The notes below the pieces were generated by a model. The model was not told the DNA's origin, did no database searches, and worked only from the letters and a program-made list of their open reading frames with translations. Below are positions 50,267 to 58,968 of a stretch of DNA of 64,000 bases, one piece after another. Within the stretch, counting starts at the first letter, position 1; each line of letters opens with the position of its first letter. Source of the DNA: Bradyrhizobium vignae. Its GTDB lineage: Bacteria; Pseudomonadota; Alphaproteobacteria; Rhizobiales; Xanthobacteraceae. The stretch is from NCBI RefSeq assembly GCF_004114425.1, contig NZ_RDQF01000005.1:124001-188000 (forward strand), given 5' to 3'. A program made the translations under genes and the position numbers.

Positions 50267-50950
50267 ATGATGCAAGACAAGGTCCTGATCGTGACCGGCG
50301 CATTCGGCGCGCTTGGCAGGGTGGTTGCGGAGACGGCACAGGCGCGCGGCGCGCGCGTTGCCGGCGTCGATCACGCGCTTTCGCAGAGTCCCGCGAAGCC
50401 TGAAAGCATCGCGATAGGCGGCGTCGATCTGTCCGACCCGGCGCAGGCGAAGACGGCGATAGATGCGGCGGCGAAGCATTTCGGCCGGCTCGACGCGCTG
50501 ATCAACATCGCCGGCGGCTTCGCCTTCGAGACCGTCGGCGACGGCGACATCGCGACGTGGCAGCGCATGCATGCGTTGAATGTCCTGACCGCGCTCAACA
50601 CCTCGCGCGCGGCGCTGCCGCACCTCCTCTCGTCCAAGGCTGGCCGCATCATCAATATCGGCGCGATAGGCGCGCTCCAGGCCGGCAGCGGCATGGGCCC
50701 CTATGCCGCGTCGAAAGCCGGCGTTCATCGCCTCACCGAAGCGCTCGCCCACGAATGGAAAGGTAAGATCACGGTCAACGCCGTGCTGCCTTCGATCATC
50801 GACACCAAGGCCAACCGCGCCGACATGCCAAAGGCGGACTTTTCCAAATGGGTGACACCGCAGGAGCTCGCAGAGGTGATCCTGTTCCTCGCCAGCGAGG
50901 CCGCCAGCGGCATCACCGGCGCGCTGATCCCGGTCGGCGGCCGGGTGTAG
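50267..50950 (+). CDS. SDR family oxidoreductase
   Basis: The 227-residue product has the NAD(P) motif VLIVTGAFGALGRVVAETA (about 6-24), with GxxGxLG. The catalytic Tyr/Lys lie in YAASKAGVHRLTEALA, and RIINIGAIGALQAG occupies the Ser position with a Gly/Ala-rich segment. It ends ASGITGALIPVGGRV. It resembles the short fabG-like reductases (no membrane segment). Substrate unknown. It follows the phosphatase gene closely on the same strand. Confidence 0.88.
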   Translation: MMQDKVLIVTGAFGALGRVVAETAQARGARVAGVDHALSQSPAKPESIAIGGVDLSDPAQAKTAIDAAAKHFGRLDALINIAGGFAFETVGDGDIATWQRMHALNVLTALNTSRAALPHLLSSKAGRIINIGAIGALQAGSGMGPYAASKAGVHRLTEALAHEWKGKITVNAVLPSIIDTKANRADMPKADFSKWVTPQELAEVILFLASEAASGITGALIPVGGRV

Positions 50951-51043
50951 CGCCTTTAGGCCGAAACGTCGGGGCGCCTCGGATTCAATCGGAGCCGAGA
51001 AGGCTCTAGACTGCGCGCAACTGATTCTTCGATCGGACCACCC

Positions 51044-51730
51044 GTGGAAACCGCGCTCTATCTCCCCGTCAAACGCTTCCTCGAAGAGCTCGGCTTCACG
51101 GTCAAGGGCGAAGTCGGCGGCTGCGATCTCGTCGGCCTCAGTGCCGACGATCCGCCCATCGTGGTGATCGGCGAGCTCAAGCTCGCCTTCAATCTCGAGC
51201 TGATCCTGCAGGCGGTCGATCGCGCACCGGCCGGCGACGAGGTCTGGATCGCGGCGAAGATGTCAGCGCGCGGCAAGGGACGCGAGAGCGACGCACGCTA
51301 TCGCAATCTCTGCCGCCGCCTCGGCTTCGGCATGCTCGGGGTGACCGACCGCGGCCAGGTCGAGGTGCTGGTGAAGCCGCCAACCGCAGCGCCGCGCCGC
51401 GAGCCGAAAGTGCGCTCGCGACTCGTCGCCGAGCATCAGCGCCGGCAGGGCGATCCGGTGCCCGGCGGCAGCACCCGCGCACCAATCATGACGGCCTATC
51501 GGCAGCAGGCGCTGGCCTGCGCATCAGAGCTCGCGACAGGTCCGCGGCCTGTACGCGAGCTGCGCGTCCGTTGTCCCGATGCCGGCAAGATTTTGCTTAA
51601 CAATGTGTATGGCTGGTTTGAACGCGCTGAGCGGGGAATCTACCGGCTCACCGAAGCTGGACACGCTGCCCTGAAACGCTGGCCCCAGCAGCGGGTGGAG
51701 GTCGGCGCAGGTGCTGCGTCACCGCCATGA
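51044..51730 (+). CDS. DUF2161 family PD-(D/E)XK-type protein
   Basis: The 228-residue product starts with GTG at 51044 and reads METALYLPVKRFLEELGFTV, then CDLVGLSADDPPIVVIGELK, the D-x(n)-E-x-K core of the restriction-endonuclease-like fold. Later, NVYGWFERAERGIYRLTEAG resembles a small winged-helix part. DUF2161 proteins are predicted phosphodiesterases of unknown role, possibly in DNA repair. It is cytoplasmic and monocistronic as far as can be seen. Confidence 0.83.
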   Translation: METALYLPVKRFLEELGFTVKGEVGGCDLVGLSADDPPIVVIGELKLAFNLELILQAVDRAPAGDEVWIAAKMSARGKGRESDARYRNLCRRLGFGMLGVTDRGQVEVLVKPPTAAPRREPKVRSRLVAEHQRRQGDPVPGGSTRAPIMTAYRQQALACASELATGPRPVRELRVRCPDAGKILLNNVYGWFERAERGIYRLTEAGHAALKRWPQQRVEVGAGAASPP

Positions 51731-51825
51731 CACCCGACCGGTGCATAGCTGAGCTGCCACACCAATTACATATTGCAATGCAACATTCGCGGCACTAGGT
51801 ATCCCGGCATCAAAACGAGGCCGTT

Positions 51826-52131
51826 ATGAGCGCAGACTGGAATACCAAATATGGCACGCGGCGCGTGCGCCACGATCCGCCCACCCTGGACGAGGCGATC
51901 TTCGCCGCTGTCGGCATCACCGACGACCAGGCGCAGCAGGCGGAGATCGCCGCCGCCTTGATGGGGATGCCGCTCGACATCGTGCAGGCCGAGGTGAAGA
52001 AGCAAGCCCGCGCCAACAGCCGCCTCACGGCCACGCGGGTGATCGCCGGTGAACAGGGCGCGCAGCGCTCCGTCGTGGTCGAGCGTCGCGTGGTCCGCCG
52101 TTTCGGCATTGACAAGCGCACCGGCACGTAA
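51826..52131 (+). CDS. Conserved hypothetical protein, 101 residues
   Basis: The product begins MSADWNTKYGTRRVRHDPPT and continues with LDEAIFAAVGITDDQAQQAE, IAAALMGMPLDIVQAEVKKQ and ends RRVVRRFGIDKRTGT. It is basic, soluble and helical, of a family common in Bradyrhizobiaceae with no known role. A terminator follows at 52173-52203. There is no strong ribosome binding site (AAAACGAGGCCGTT precedes the ATG). Confidence 0.75.
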   Translation: MSADWNTKYGTRRVRHDPPTLDEAIFAAVGITDDQAQQAEIAAALMGMPLDIVQAEVKKQARANSRLTATRVIAGEQGAQRSVVVERRVVRRFGIDKRTGT

Positions 52132-52172
52132 GCCTTCATCTTTAGCCTTCATCTTTCGACCCGGAAATACGA

Positions 52173-52203
52173 AAGCGGACCGGTTTTACCGGTCCGCTTT
52201 TTG
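52173..52203 (+). terminator. Intrinsic terminator
   Basis: Stem AAGCGGACCGG / CCGGTCCGCTT with a short TTTTA loop and TTTTTG after it, 42 bases downstream of the 101-residue gene. It may serve the convergent GNAT gene as well. Confidence 0.88.
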
Positions 52204-52222
52204 ATTCCCGTCCGTGATTAGG

Positions 52223-52828
52223 CTACGCGGCACGATTGCCGTACATGCTTGAGATCAGCTTCCAGCAAGTGCTGTTGAAGCTGAGAAGAGCGCGCCCGGC
52301 CATGAAGGGCGAAGCCGCGAGATCAGCGAGCTCGGCCTCAGGCGTCTTGGCGAGGTCGATCGTACCGGTCGATTCGCCGTGCCGGAAAGCCAGATGTGCC
52401 CCGAACTTCCGGGCGAGCGCCCGCATCGCGTGATTTTCGGCGCCCGTCGTGATGCGCAACTGCTTGTAGCCTTTCCAGCGCGCCTCCGCGATCAGCCGGC
52501 GGAACAGCACGGTGCCGACGCCTTGGCGGCGCGTGGAGGCTTCGACGCTGAAGGCGACTTCGGGTAGCGAATCGTCTTCCGGCGGATGCAGTTCGGCCGC
52601 GCCGCGCACCACGCCATCGACGATATAGGCAACGATCACGGTGCCGTCCTCGGCGCAGCGGGCGGCGTAACGCTCGATGAAGCTGTCGTCGAGAAAGCCG
52701 TTGAAACGGTCGTGCCGGCTGCCGGCATCGAGTCTGAGCAGGTGATCGCGCAGAAGCGGCAATTCTTCCTGCTGGATTAGGGTTCGCACATAGCCCGGGG
52801 CGGTGCGGACGGTCTCTTCAAGTACCAC
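52223..52828 (-). CDS. GNAT family N-acetyltransferase
   Basis: The 201-residue product has the acetyl-CoA motif VAFSVEASTRRQGVGTVLFR (about 91-110), with the R-R-x-G-x-G pattern, and KQLRITTGAENHAMRALARK, the motif-B region. It is a single-domain acetyltransferase of unknown substrate; the SRHDRFNGFLDDSFIERYAA segment is typical of rhizobial members. Cytoplasmic. It converges with the preceding gene across a terminator. Confidence 0.88.
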   Translation of the reverse strand: MVLEETVRTAPGYVRTLIQQEELPLLRDHLLRLDAGSRHDRFNGFLDDSFIERYAARCAEDGTVIVAYIVDGVVRGAAELHPPEDDSLPEVAFSVEASTRRQGVGTVLFRRLIAEARWKGYKQLRITTGAENHAMRALARKFGAHLAFRHGESTGTIDLAKTPEAELADLAASPFMAGRALLSFNSTCWKLISSMYGNRAA

Positions 52829-52980
52829 GTCAAAACTCCTCTTGGTGTCCCTCGAGGAGGCGTTCGAATCCCTAGGTCCCCTATATTGTGCATCGCACCA
52901 TGATTTTCAAGACGGAAACCTGCCCAACTTCGAGGCAGCGAAAGCGACCAATTCGTTAATAAAATCAAAGTCTCGTAGGC

Positions 52981-53379
52981 TTACAGCACCAGCTGCGTCT
53001 GTGTCACCACGGCGACCAGCTTGCCGTCCTCCGTCTCCAGCCGGGTGGTCCAGATCTGGGTCCGCCGGCCACGATGGACCGGGGTGGTCGTGGCAATGAT
53101 TGTGGTTCCCTCCTTGGCCCCACCGATGAAATTGGTCTTGCTCTCCAGCGTGGTGGTGCCTTTGGCGTCCTCGGGGAGATTGATCACGGTCGCTGCCGCG
53201 CCGACGGAATCGGCCAGCGCCATCACCGCCCCGCCATGGATGGTGTGATGAAGTGTGCAGAGATCGGGCCGGACCGTCATCCGCGCCACCACGCGGTCCT
53301 TCTCGGCCTCTATGAACTCGACGCCCTTGAGCTCGGCGAACGGCATCTTCATCGCTTTGAGTTTCTCGAGCGGCGTCAT
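52981..53379 (-). CDS. PaaI family thioesterase
   Basis: The 132-residue product is a hotdog-fold thioesterase: DLCTLHHTIHGGAVMALADS (about 41-60) contains HGG and the catalytic Asp. ESKTNFIGGAKEGTTIIATT and HRGRRTQIWTTRLETEDGKL follow. It hydrolyses an acyl-CoA thioester, perhaps of phenylacetate type. The start at 53379 is preceded by GAGAAGATCCG; an alternative lies 15 bases upstream. No operon partner. Confidence 0.88.
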   Translation of the reverse strand: MTPLEKLKAMKMPFAELKGVEFIEAEKDRVVARMTVRPDLCTLHHTIHGGAVMALADSVGAAATVINLPEDAKGTTTLESKTNFIGGAKEGTTIIATTTPVHRGRRTQIWTTRLETEDGKLVAVVTQTQLVL

Positions 53380-53524
53380 CGGATCTTCTCCCAATTGCTT
53401 GTTGTCTCAGCGTGAATTGCTTCGCACCGTAAAGCAATGACGTCCGAGGTAATGGTACTCGTGATATCGGCACTCAGCGCCAATACCCTCGTGTTCCCGA
53501 ACGCGCTGCAACGCCATAGCGCGT

Positions 53525-53652
53525 CGAAGCCGCTCGTAAACGCGCTAATGGCGTTGCTGCGCAGAGCCGGGACCATCTCGCGACGGATTTCGGTGCCGCG
53601 TGGGCCCCGGCTCTGCAGCGCACCGCTAAGAAGCGCTGCGTCCGGGGCACGA
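53525..53652. repeat. Extragenic repeat, GTCCCGGACGCG family
   Basis: Contains GCGTTGCTGCGCAGAGCCGG, CCCCGGCTCTGCAGCG and GCTGCGTCCGGGGCACGAG, matching the copy at 21115-21225. It ends nine bases before the kynU stop codon. Confidence 0.7.
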
Positions 53653-53660
53653 GATTTTCC

Positions 53661-54863
53661 TCACGTCACCGCGTTCACGACCTGATATTCCGGCCGGCGC
53701 CACACCCCGCCCGCGATCACCTCCTCGATGATCTCCGCCGCCCGCACGATCTCGCTCTCGCCAATGTACAGCGGCGTGATCCCAAACCTCATGATGTCGG
53801 GCGCGCGGAAATCGCCGATGACGCCGCGGGCAATCAGCGCCTGCATGGCGGCGTAGCCGTCATCGAAGGCGAAGGAGACCTGGGAGCCACGCTGCCCATG
53901 CGCGCGCGGCGTCGCCAGCTTCAAGGACGGGCAACGTCGCTCGATCTCGCCGATCAGGAGGTCACCGAGCGCCAGCGAGCGCGCGCGAACCTCCTGGATG
54001 TCGACCCTGTCCCAGATGTCGAGGGAGGCCTCCAGCGCCGCCATCGCCAACACCGGCGGGGTGCCGACGCGCATGCGCTCGACGCCGCCGGCCGCCGCAT
54101 AGGCGAGATCGAACGCAAACGGTTTTGCGTGGCCCATCCAGCCGGACAGAGCGGCACGCGCGCTGTCGGCATGGCGCGGCGCGACATAGAGGAAGGCGGG
54201 CGCGCCGGGACCGGCGTTGAGATATTTGTAGGTGCAGCCGGCGGCGAAATCGGCGCCGCAGCCGGAAAGATCAACTGGCAGCGCGCCGGCGGAATGGGCG
54301 AGATCCCAGACCGTGACGATGCCGAGCGCATGCGCTTTCGCGGTCAGCTTCCCCATGTCGTGGCGGCGGCCGGTGCGGTAATCCACCTCGGTAATGTAGA
54401 GCACCGCGATCTCTTCCGACAGCGCGGCCTCGATCTCCTCCGGCGCCACCAAGCGCAATTGATGGCCGCGCCCGAGCGTCGTGATCAGGCCCTCGGCCAT
54501 GTAGAGGTCGGTCGGGAAGTTGCCGGTGTCCGACAGGACGATCTTGCGGGATGGGGTCATGTCGAGCGCGGCGGCGAGTGCCTGATAGACCTTCAGGGAC
54601 AGCGTGTCTCCGACCATCACCGAGCCGGCTGCAGCACCGATCAACCGTGCGATACGATCGCCGACGTGGCGTGGCTGGACATACCAGCCTGCGGTGTTCC
54701 AGGCGCGGATCAGCTCGTTGCCCCACTCTTCGGTGATCACGCGATTGACCCGCTCGGCAACGCCCAGCGGCAGCGCACCAAGCGAGTTGCCGTCGAGATA
54801 GATCATTCCGTCAGGCAAATGGAACAGTGCCTTGGTGTCGTCATAGACGCGAAGCCTGGTCAT
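53661..54863 (-). CDS. kynU: Kynureninase
   Basis: The 400-residue product is a fold-type I PLP enzyme: FHLPDGMIYLDGNSLGALPL at the start, SLKVYQALAAAL, WDLAHSAGALPVDL with the PLP Asp, and CTYKYLNAGPGAPAFLYVAP with Lys213 as the PLP lysine. It cleaves kynurenine to anthranilate and alanine in tryptophan breakdown. Its start is eight bases after the kynA stop, so it is the last gene of the kyn operon (formamidase, kynA, kynU). Length is normal. Confidence 0.97.
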   Translation of the reverse strand: MTRLRVYDDTKALFHLPDGMIYLDGNSLGALPLGVAERVNRVITEEWGNELIRAWNTAGWYVQPRHVGDRIARLIGAAAGSVMVGDTLSLKVYQALAAALDMTPSRKIVLSDTGNFPTDLYMAEGLITTLGRGHQLRLVAPEEIEAALSEEIAVLYITEVDYRTGRRHDMGKLTAKAHALGIVTVWDLAHSAGALPVDLSGCGADFAAGCTYKYLNAGPGAPAFLYVAPRHADSARAALSGWMGHAKPFAFDLAYAAAGGVERMRVGTPPVLAMAALEASLDIWDRVDIQEVRARSLALGDLLIGEIERRCPSLKLATPRAHGQRGSQVSFAFDDGYAAMQALIARGVIGDFRAPDIMRFGITPLYIGESEIVRAAEIIEEVIAGGVWRRPEYQVVNAVT

Positions 54864-54871
54864 GGACAGCC

Positions 54872-55711
54872 CTACAGAATCGTACGCACGCGCCAGAGTT
54901 CGGGAAACAGCTCGACCTCCAGCATGCGCTTGAGATAGCTGACCCCGCCAGTGCCGCCGGTGCCGCGCTTGAAACCGATGACGCGCTCGACCGTGGTCAC
55001 ATGATTGAAGCGCCAGCGGCGGAAATAGTCCTCGAAATCGACCAGCTTCTCGGCCAGTTCGTAGAGCATCCAGTGCGTCTCCGGCGCCTCGTAGACGATA
55101 CGCCAGGCCTGCAGCACGCCTTCGTTGAAGCTGTGGGTCTCACGGACGTCGCGCGCCAGCACCGCTGGCGGCATTTTCAGTCCATTGCGGTCGGCGAGCC
55201 GCAGCACCTCGTCATAGAGGCTTGGCGTGGCGAGTTCGGCTTCGAGCAGCTTCGTCGTCTCCGCATCGTGCGCATGCGGCTTCAGCATGGCGTGGTTACG
55301 ATTGCCGAGCAGAAATTCGATCAGCCGGTATTGGCGCGACTGGAAGCCCGAGGATTGCCCAAGCTGCGAGCGGAAACGGGTATATTCGCTGGGCGTCATG
55401 GTGCGCAGCACGTCCCAGGCGTTGTTGAGCTGCTCGAAGATCCGCGACATCCGCGCCAGCATCTTCATCGCGGGCTGCACCTCATCACGTGAGATCGCAC
55501 GGCGCGCGGCGCTGAGCTCGTGGATGGCGAGCCGCATCCACAGCTCCGTAGTCTGATGCTGGATGATGAACAGCATCTCGTCATGCGCTTCCGACAGCGG
55601 ATGCTGCGCGCCAAGAATCGCATCCAGCGCCAAGTAGTCGCCATAGGACATACGCCGGGCGAAATCGGTCTCGGCGCCTTCGCTGGTAGGATCGTAATCG
55701 CTGGACGTCAT
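54872..55711 (-). CDS. kynA: Tryptophan 2,3-dioxygenase
   Basis: The 279-residue product is a heme enzyme: [40 protein letters not shown] with substrate-pocket residues, [20 protein letters not shown] and [20 protein letters not shown] with the proximal His nearby. It oxidises L-tryptophan to N-formylkynurenine. The ATG at 55711 follows AAAGGACC. It is the middle gene of the kyn operon. Confidence 0.97.
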   Translation of the reverse strand: MTSSDYDPTSEGAETDFARRMSYGDYLALDAILGAQHPLSEAHDEMLFIIQHQTTELWMRLAIHELSAARRAISRDEVQPAMKMLARMSRIFEQLNNAWDVLRTMTPSEYTRFRSQLGQSSGFQSRQYRLIEFLLGNRNHAMLKPHAHDAETTKLLEAELATPSLYDEVLRLADRNGLKMPPAVLARDVRETHSFNEGVLQAWRIVYEAPETHWMLYELAEKLVDFEDYFRRWRFNHVTTVERVIGFKRGTGGTGGVSYLKRMLEVELFPELWRVRTIL

Positions 55712-55746
55712 GACAGGTCCTTTCGATCGATCTCGCCCGGCTTTGC

Positions 55747-56556
55747 TCAATCGAGGCCGATCAGGCGGGCGGTGATCGGTGAGGACGGGTCCTTCAGCCC
55801 GTCGATCACAGTAAAATGGTTGAGGCCGGGCTCGACGACGAGGCGGGTCGGCACGTCAAAGCCGGTCCAGATATTGGCCATCAGATCGGATTGACGGATG
55901 AATTCGGGCCGCTCGCTGCCACCGACCCAGGCGGTCACCGGCGAATGCCCGCGCGGCAGGTGCAGCGCCGCGCTTTCCAGCGTCGCCTCCTCCATGGTCA
56001 TGCGCAGCGTCTCGTTCATCTTGGTCTTGAGCAGCGGACGCAGGTCATGCAGGCCGCTGATCGAGAGCGTCCCGACGATGCGGTCGTAGACGGCGGACTC
56101 GAGCCGGCTGTCGTCGCACAGCATGCGCGTGACGAGATGCCCGCCGGCAGAATGGCCAGCGAGCCGGATCGGTCCTGAGACGAGCGATGCCGCTTTGGCG
56201 ATCGCGGCGGCGATTTCTGCTGTGATATCGGAGATGCGTGCGGCCGGCGTCAGCGTGTAGCTCGGCAGCGCGACCGTCCAACCATGATGCCGCGCGCCTT
56301 CGGCGAGATCGGTCCAGGTCGATTTGTCGAAGCGCATCCAGTAGCCGCCATGGACGAACACGACGAGGCCCTGGCTGTCGCCGTCAGGCAGGACCAGGTC
56401 GAGCTTCTGCCGCCGGCCGGTGCCATAGGCGATGTCGGGGCGAATCCCCCTCAGCCCGGCGCGGTAGGCCGCCGCCCGCTCCACCCACAGCGCAGGCATC
56501 TTGTCTGAGCCCGGGATATGGGCCGAATTGGCATAAGCGTCATCCCAATCGCGCAT
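55747..56556 (-). CDS. Alpha/beta hydrolase, probable kynurenine formamidase
   Basis: The 269-residue product has the oxyanion motif [14 protein letters not shown] (about 67-80), the nucleophile elbow [14 protein letters not shown] and the catalytic His in [10 protein letters not shown]. It matches the HGGxW-type arylformamidases of animals and some bacteria rather than the metal-dependent KynB fold. Upstream of kynA and kynU it should hydrolyse N-formylkynurenine to kynurenine and formate. The ATG at 56556 has GGGAGC upstream. The symbol kynB is withheld because the fold differs. Confidence 0.88.
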   Translation of the reverse strand: MRDWDDAYANSAHIPGSDKMPALWVERAAAYRAGLRGIRPDIAYGTGRRQKLDLVLPDGDSQGLVVFVHGGYWMRFDKSTWTDLAEGARHHGWTVALPSYTLTPAARISDITAEIAAAIAKAASLVSGPIRLAGHSAGGHLVTRMLCDDSRLESAVYDRIVGTLSISGLHDLRPLLKTKMNETLRMTMEEATLESAALHLPRGHSPVTAWVGGSERPEFIRQSDLMANIWTGFDVPTRLVVEPGLNHFTVIDGLKDPSSPITARLIGLD

Positions 56557-56693
56557 CGTTGCTCCCGAGGACTCGTCCAGCGAACCGGACACCAGTCTGC
56601 CACCGGTACGGCCGGCATCCTAGTGTTTATTTTAAGCTTAAAGCATTCGAGAGGAGCCCATCGATTGGACAGGCGACGACTGGCCCGTGCGTT

Positions 56694-56832
56694 TCCCGGG
56701 CGCAGCGCAGCGTGCAACGATGCGCTGCTGAACCGGGGTCCAGTGCATACGGCGACATGGGTCCGGCTCTGCCGAGCACCACGCGGAACGACGCTTCGCA
56801 TCGTCCGCGCGCTGCACCCGCGTCCGGGACAC
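56694..56832. repeat. Extragenic repeat, GTCCCGGACGCG family (divergent copy)
   Basis: Contains TTCCCGGGCGCAGCG, GTGCAACGATGCGCTGCTG and GCACCCGCGTCCGGGACACC. Related to copies at 21115 and 53525. It separates the kyn operon from the broken amidohydrolase gene. Confidence 0.65.
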
Positions 56833-56836
56833 CAAA

Positions 56837-58113
56837 CTACGCCTTCTCCACCCCGCACCACTCGGCGATGAACAGTGCCATCGCCTTGGTCGCCTTCTTC
56901 AGCGATTCAAGCTCGACAAACTCGTTGAAGCCGTGCATCTCGCCTCCGCTTGCGCCAAAACACAGACTTGGAATGCCATGGTTGAGACCGTAGAAGCGGG
57001 TGTCGGTGAGCGCAGTGAAAACGAGGTCCTCGACCGCGCCGCCATAGACCTTGTTGAAGGCCTTGCCGAACGCAGCCTCAGGCTCCGCGGCATTGGTCAG
57101 CTCATAGCCTTCCGACAGGAAGCCCGACCATTCGATCTGCGGCGGATTGTTGGCGAGGAAGGGGTGGTTACGCGCAGCGGCAGCGACGCAAGCCATGATC
57201 TCCTTCTGGTGATCGGCGATCGACCAGCCCGGCAATACGGCAATCCGACAGTCGACGTCGCACCAGGCCGGCACGCTCGAGGCCCAGTCGCCGCCCTTGA
57301 TGATGCCGGGGTTGAAGTTGATCGGATGGTTGAGTGTCTTGAAGTGGCGATCGGCCTTGGCGCGCTCGTTCCATTCGATCTCGAGCTTTTGCAGCGCCTG
57401 GATCAGATGATACGCCGCCATGATTGCGTTCGCGCCGGAACCTGCAAAGGCGACATGGGTCGGGTGCCCCTTCACGCGCAGACGAAACCAGATCACGCCG
57501 ACCTGTGAGCGCACCATCTTCCCGCCCGTCGGCTCGGGAATGAAGCAGGCATCCGCGCGGTAGCCGCGCTGCAGCGTGGAGAGCGCGCCGACGCCGGTGC
57601 TCTCCTCCTCGATCACGGATTGGAAGTGGATTCGTGCCGTCGGCTTGAAGCCAGCGGCCTTGATCGCATCGAGTGCGTAGAGGGCGCCGATCGTGCCCGA
57701 CTTCATGTCGTAGGCACCGCGGCCAAACATCTTCCCGTCCTTGATGACGGGTGAAAACGGCGGGGTATCCCACAATTCCAGCGGACCCGCCGGCACCACG
57801 TCGCAGTGGCCCTGCAGGATCAGCGATTTGCCGACGCTGGTTTGCGGACGGTAGGTGCCCACCACCGAACGCGCCTTGGAGAAATCGTGCTCGATCGAGC
57901 CGAAGCCGCGCAGATCCTTGAGGTCGTCGATGTTGATGTACCAGTCGTCGACCTCATAGCGGCGTTCGCGCAGGAGGTCTCCGATCATGTCCTGGCACGG
58001 CCCCTCGGCCCCGCGGGTCGGGGGATCGCGACGAAATCACGTGTGGTCGCAAGCTGGGCTTCGAAGCCGGCATCGACGGCATCAAGAATCCTCTGCTGCG
58101 TTTCGGCATTCAT
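56837..58113 (-). pseudogene. ArgE/DapE family deacylase, frameshifted near its N-terminus
   Basis: An ATG at 58113, with GGAG upstream, opens MNAETQQRILDAVDAGFEAQ and reads to about FVAIP at 58024. There a run of five C (minus strand; 58024-58020) shifts the frame, and the initial frame ends a few codons later. The next frame gives TRGAEGPCQDMIGDLLRERR and continues unbroken to 56837, including metal motifs LILQGHCDVVPAG and QSVIEEESTGVGA. One extra C in the run would restore a complete M20-family protein of about 425 residues. It may be a pseudogene, phase-variable, translated from ATG 57988 as a short form, or a sequencing error. Confidence 0.85.
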
Positions 58114-58167
58114 CAGGCAACTCCAATCGGGCATTCAGATCATCGATGGAGCGCAAGCTAGCCGATT

Positions 58168-58893
58168 TCAGCCGTTCGGGTACTCCACAGAATAAGCATC
58201 CCGCAATGCATCTTCGAGCAGTCGGCCTTCTGAATAGCCATTGAGCGTCGCAGGGCGCGTAACACCCGCGAGGAGGCGCGGGCAAGGTTCCGGCGCGCCG
58301 AGCACCGTGCGCACCGGAATGCGCTCGGCATAGATTGGCAACGGATAGTCCTCGTCGTCGTCAGCGACACCCTTGGCGCGGATCTTGGCCGAGGCTTCTT
58401 CGATCTCCATCGCAATGAAGGACGTTGCCTTGATCTCCTGCGTAGTGCTCTGTCGCAGGCCGGCGGTACGGTCCGGGAAGAAGCGATCGACCATCGCGAT
58501 CACCGCCCGCTCCTTCTCCTCGGGATCGGTGACGAGATAGGCCGTGCCGAACGCCATGACTGCGCGGTAGTCGGCGGAATGATTGAAGCCGCAGCGCGCC
58601 AGCACGAGGCTGTCGAGATGGGCGACCGTCAAGCAGACGCGCTCGCCCTTAGTCTGGTTACGCAACATGCGGCTGGCGCTCGATCCGTGCCAGTAGAGCT
58701 TGGTGCCCTCCCGCCAGAAGAAGGTCGGCGTGCAATAGGGCTGGCCCTCGATCACATAGGAGACGTGGCACAGCATCGAGGAATCCAGGATGCGATGAAC
58801 CGTATCGTGATCGTAGAAGCCGCGGTCGTGCCGGCGCTTCACCTGGTTGCGCGCCGATGTCGGATAGGAATTTGATGTCTCGGTCTGGCTCAC
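58168..58893 (-). CDS. Pyridoxamine 5'-phosphate oxidase-related flavin-binding protein
   Basis: The 241-residue product has KRRHDRGFYDHDTVHRILDS and the flavin-binding split-barrel SMLCHVSYVIEGQPYCTPTF, then KLYWHGSSASRMLRN. This is the PNPOx-like group (nitroimidazole-resistance NimA type), not necessarily a vitamin B6 oxidase. The start is GTG at 58893 with AGGAGCGGCC upstream. It is divergent from the MocR regulator gene and very likely its target. Confidence 0.88.
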   Translation of the reverse strand: MSQTETSNSYPTSARNQVKRRHDRGFYDHDTVHRILDSSMLCHVSYVIEGQPYCTPTFFWREGTKLYWHGSSASRMLRNQTKGERVCLTVAHLDSLVLARCGFNHSADYRAVMAFGTAYLVTDPEEKERAVIAMVDRFFPDRTAGLRQSTTQEIKATSFIAMEIEEASAKIRAKGVADDDEDYPLPIYAERIPVRTVLGAPEPCPRLLAGVTRPATLNGYSEGRLLEDALRDAYSVEYPNG

Positions 58894-58968
58894 GGCCGCT
58901 CCTGGTCGGATTGGATGATTTCCGAAGCAGTTGTAGCGGCACGTTTGGTCTGCGATAGTTCCAATTCC
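58894..58968. promoter_or_regulatory. Divergent promoter region of the flavoprotein and mocR genes
   Basis: A 75-bp gap. An inverted pair of TGGTCGGATT-like sites is visible, one at 58903-58912 and one at 58978-58987 just inside the regulator gene. The pair may be a MocR binding arrangement. No clear -35/-10 was assigned. Confidence 0.4.
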
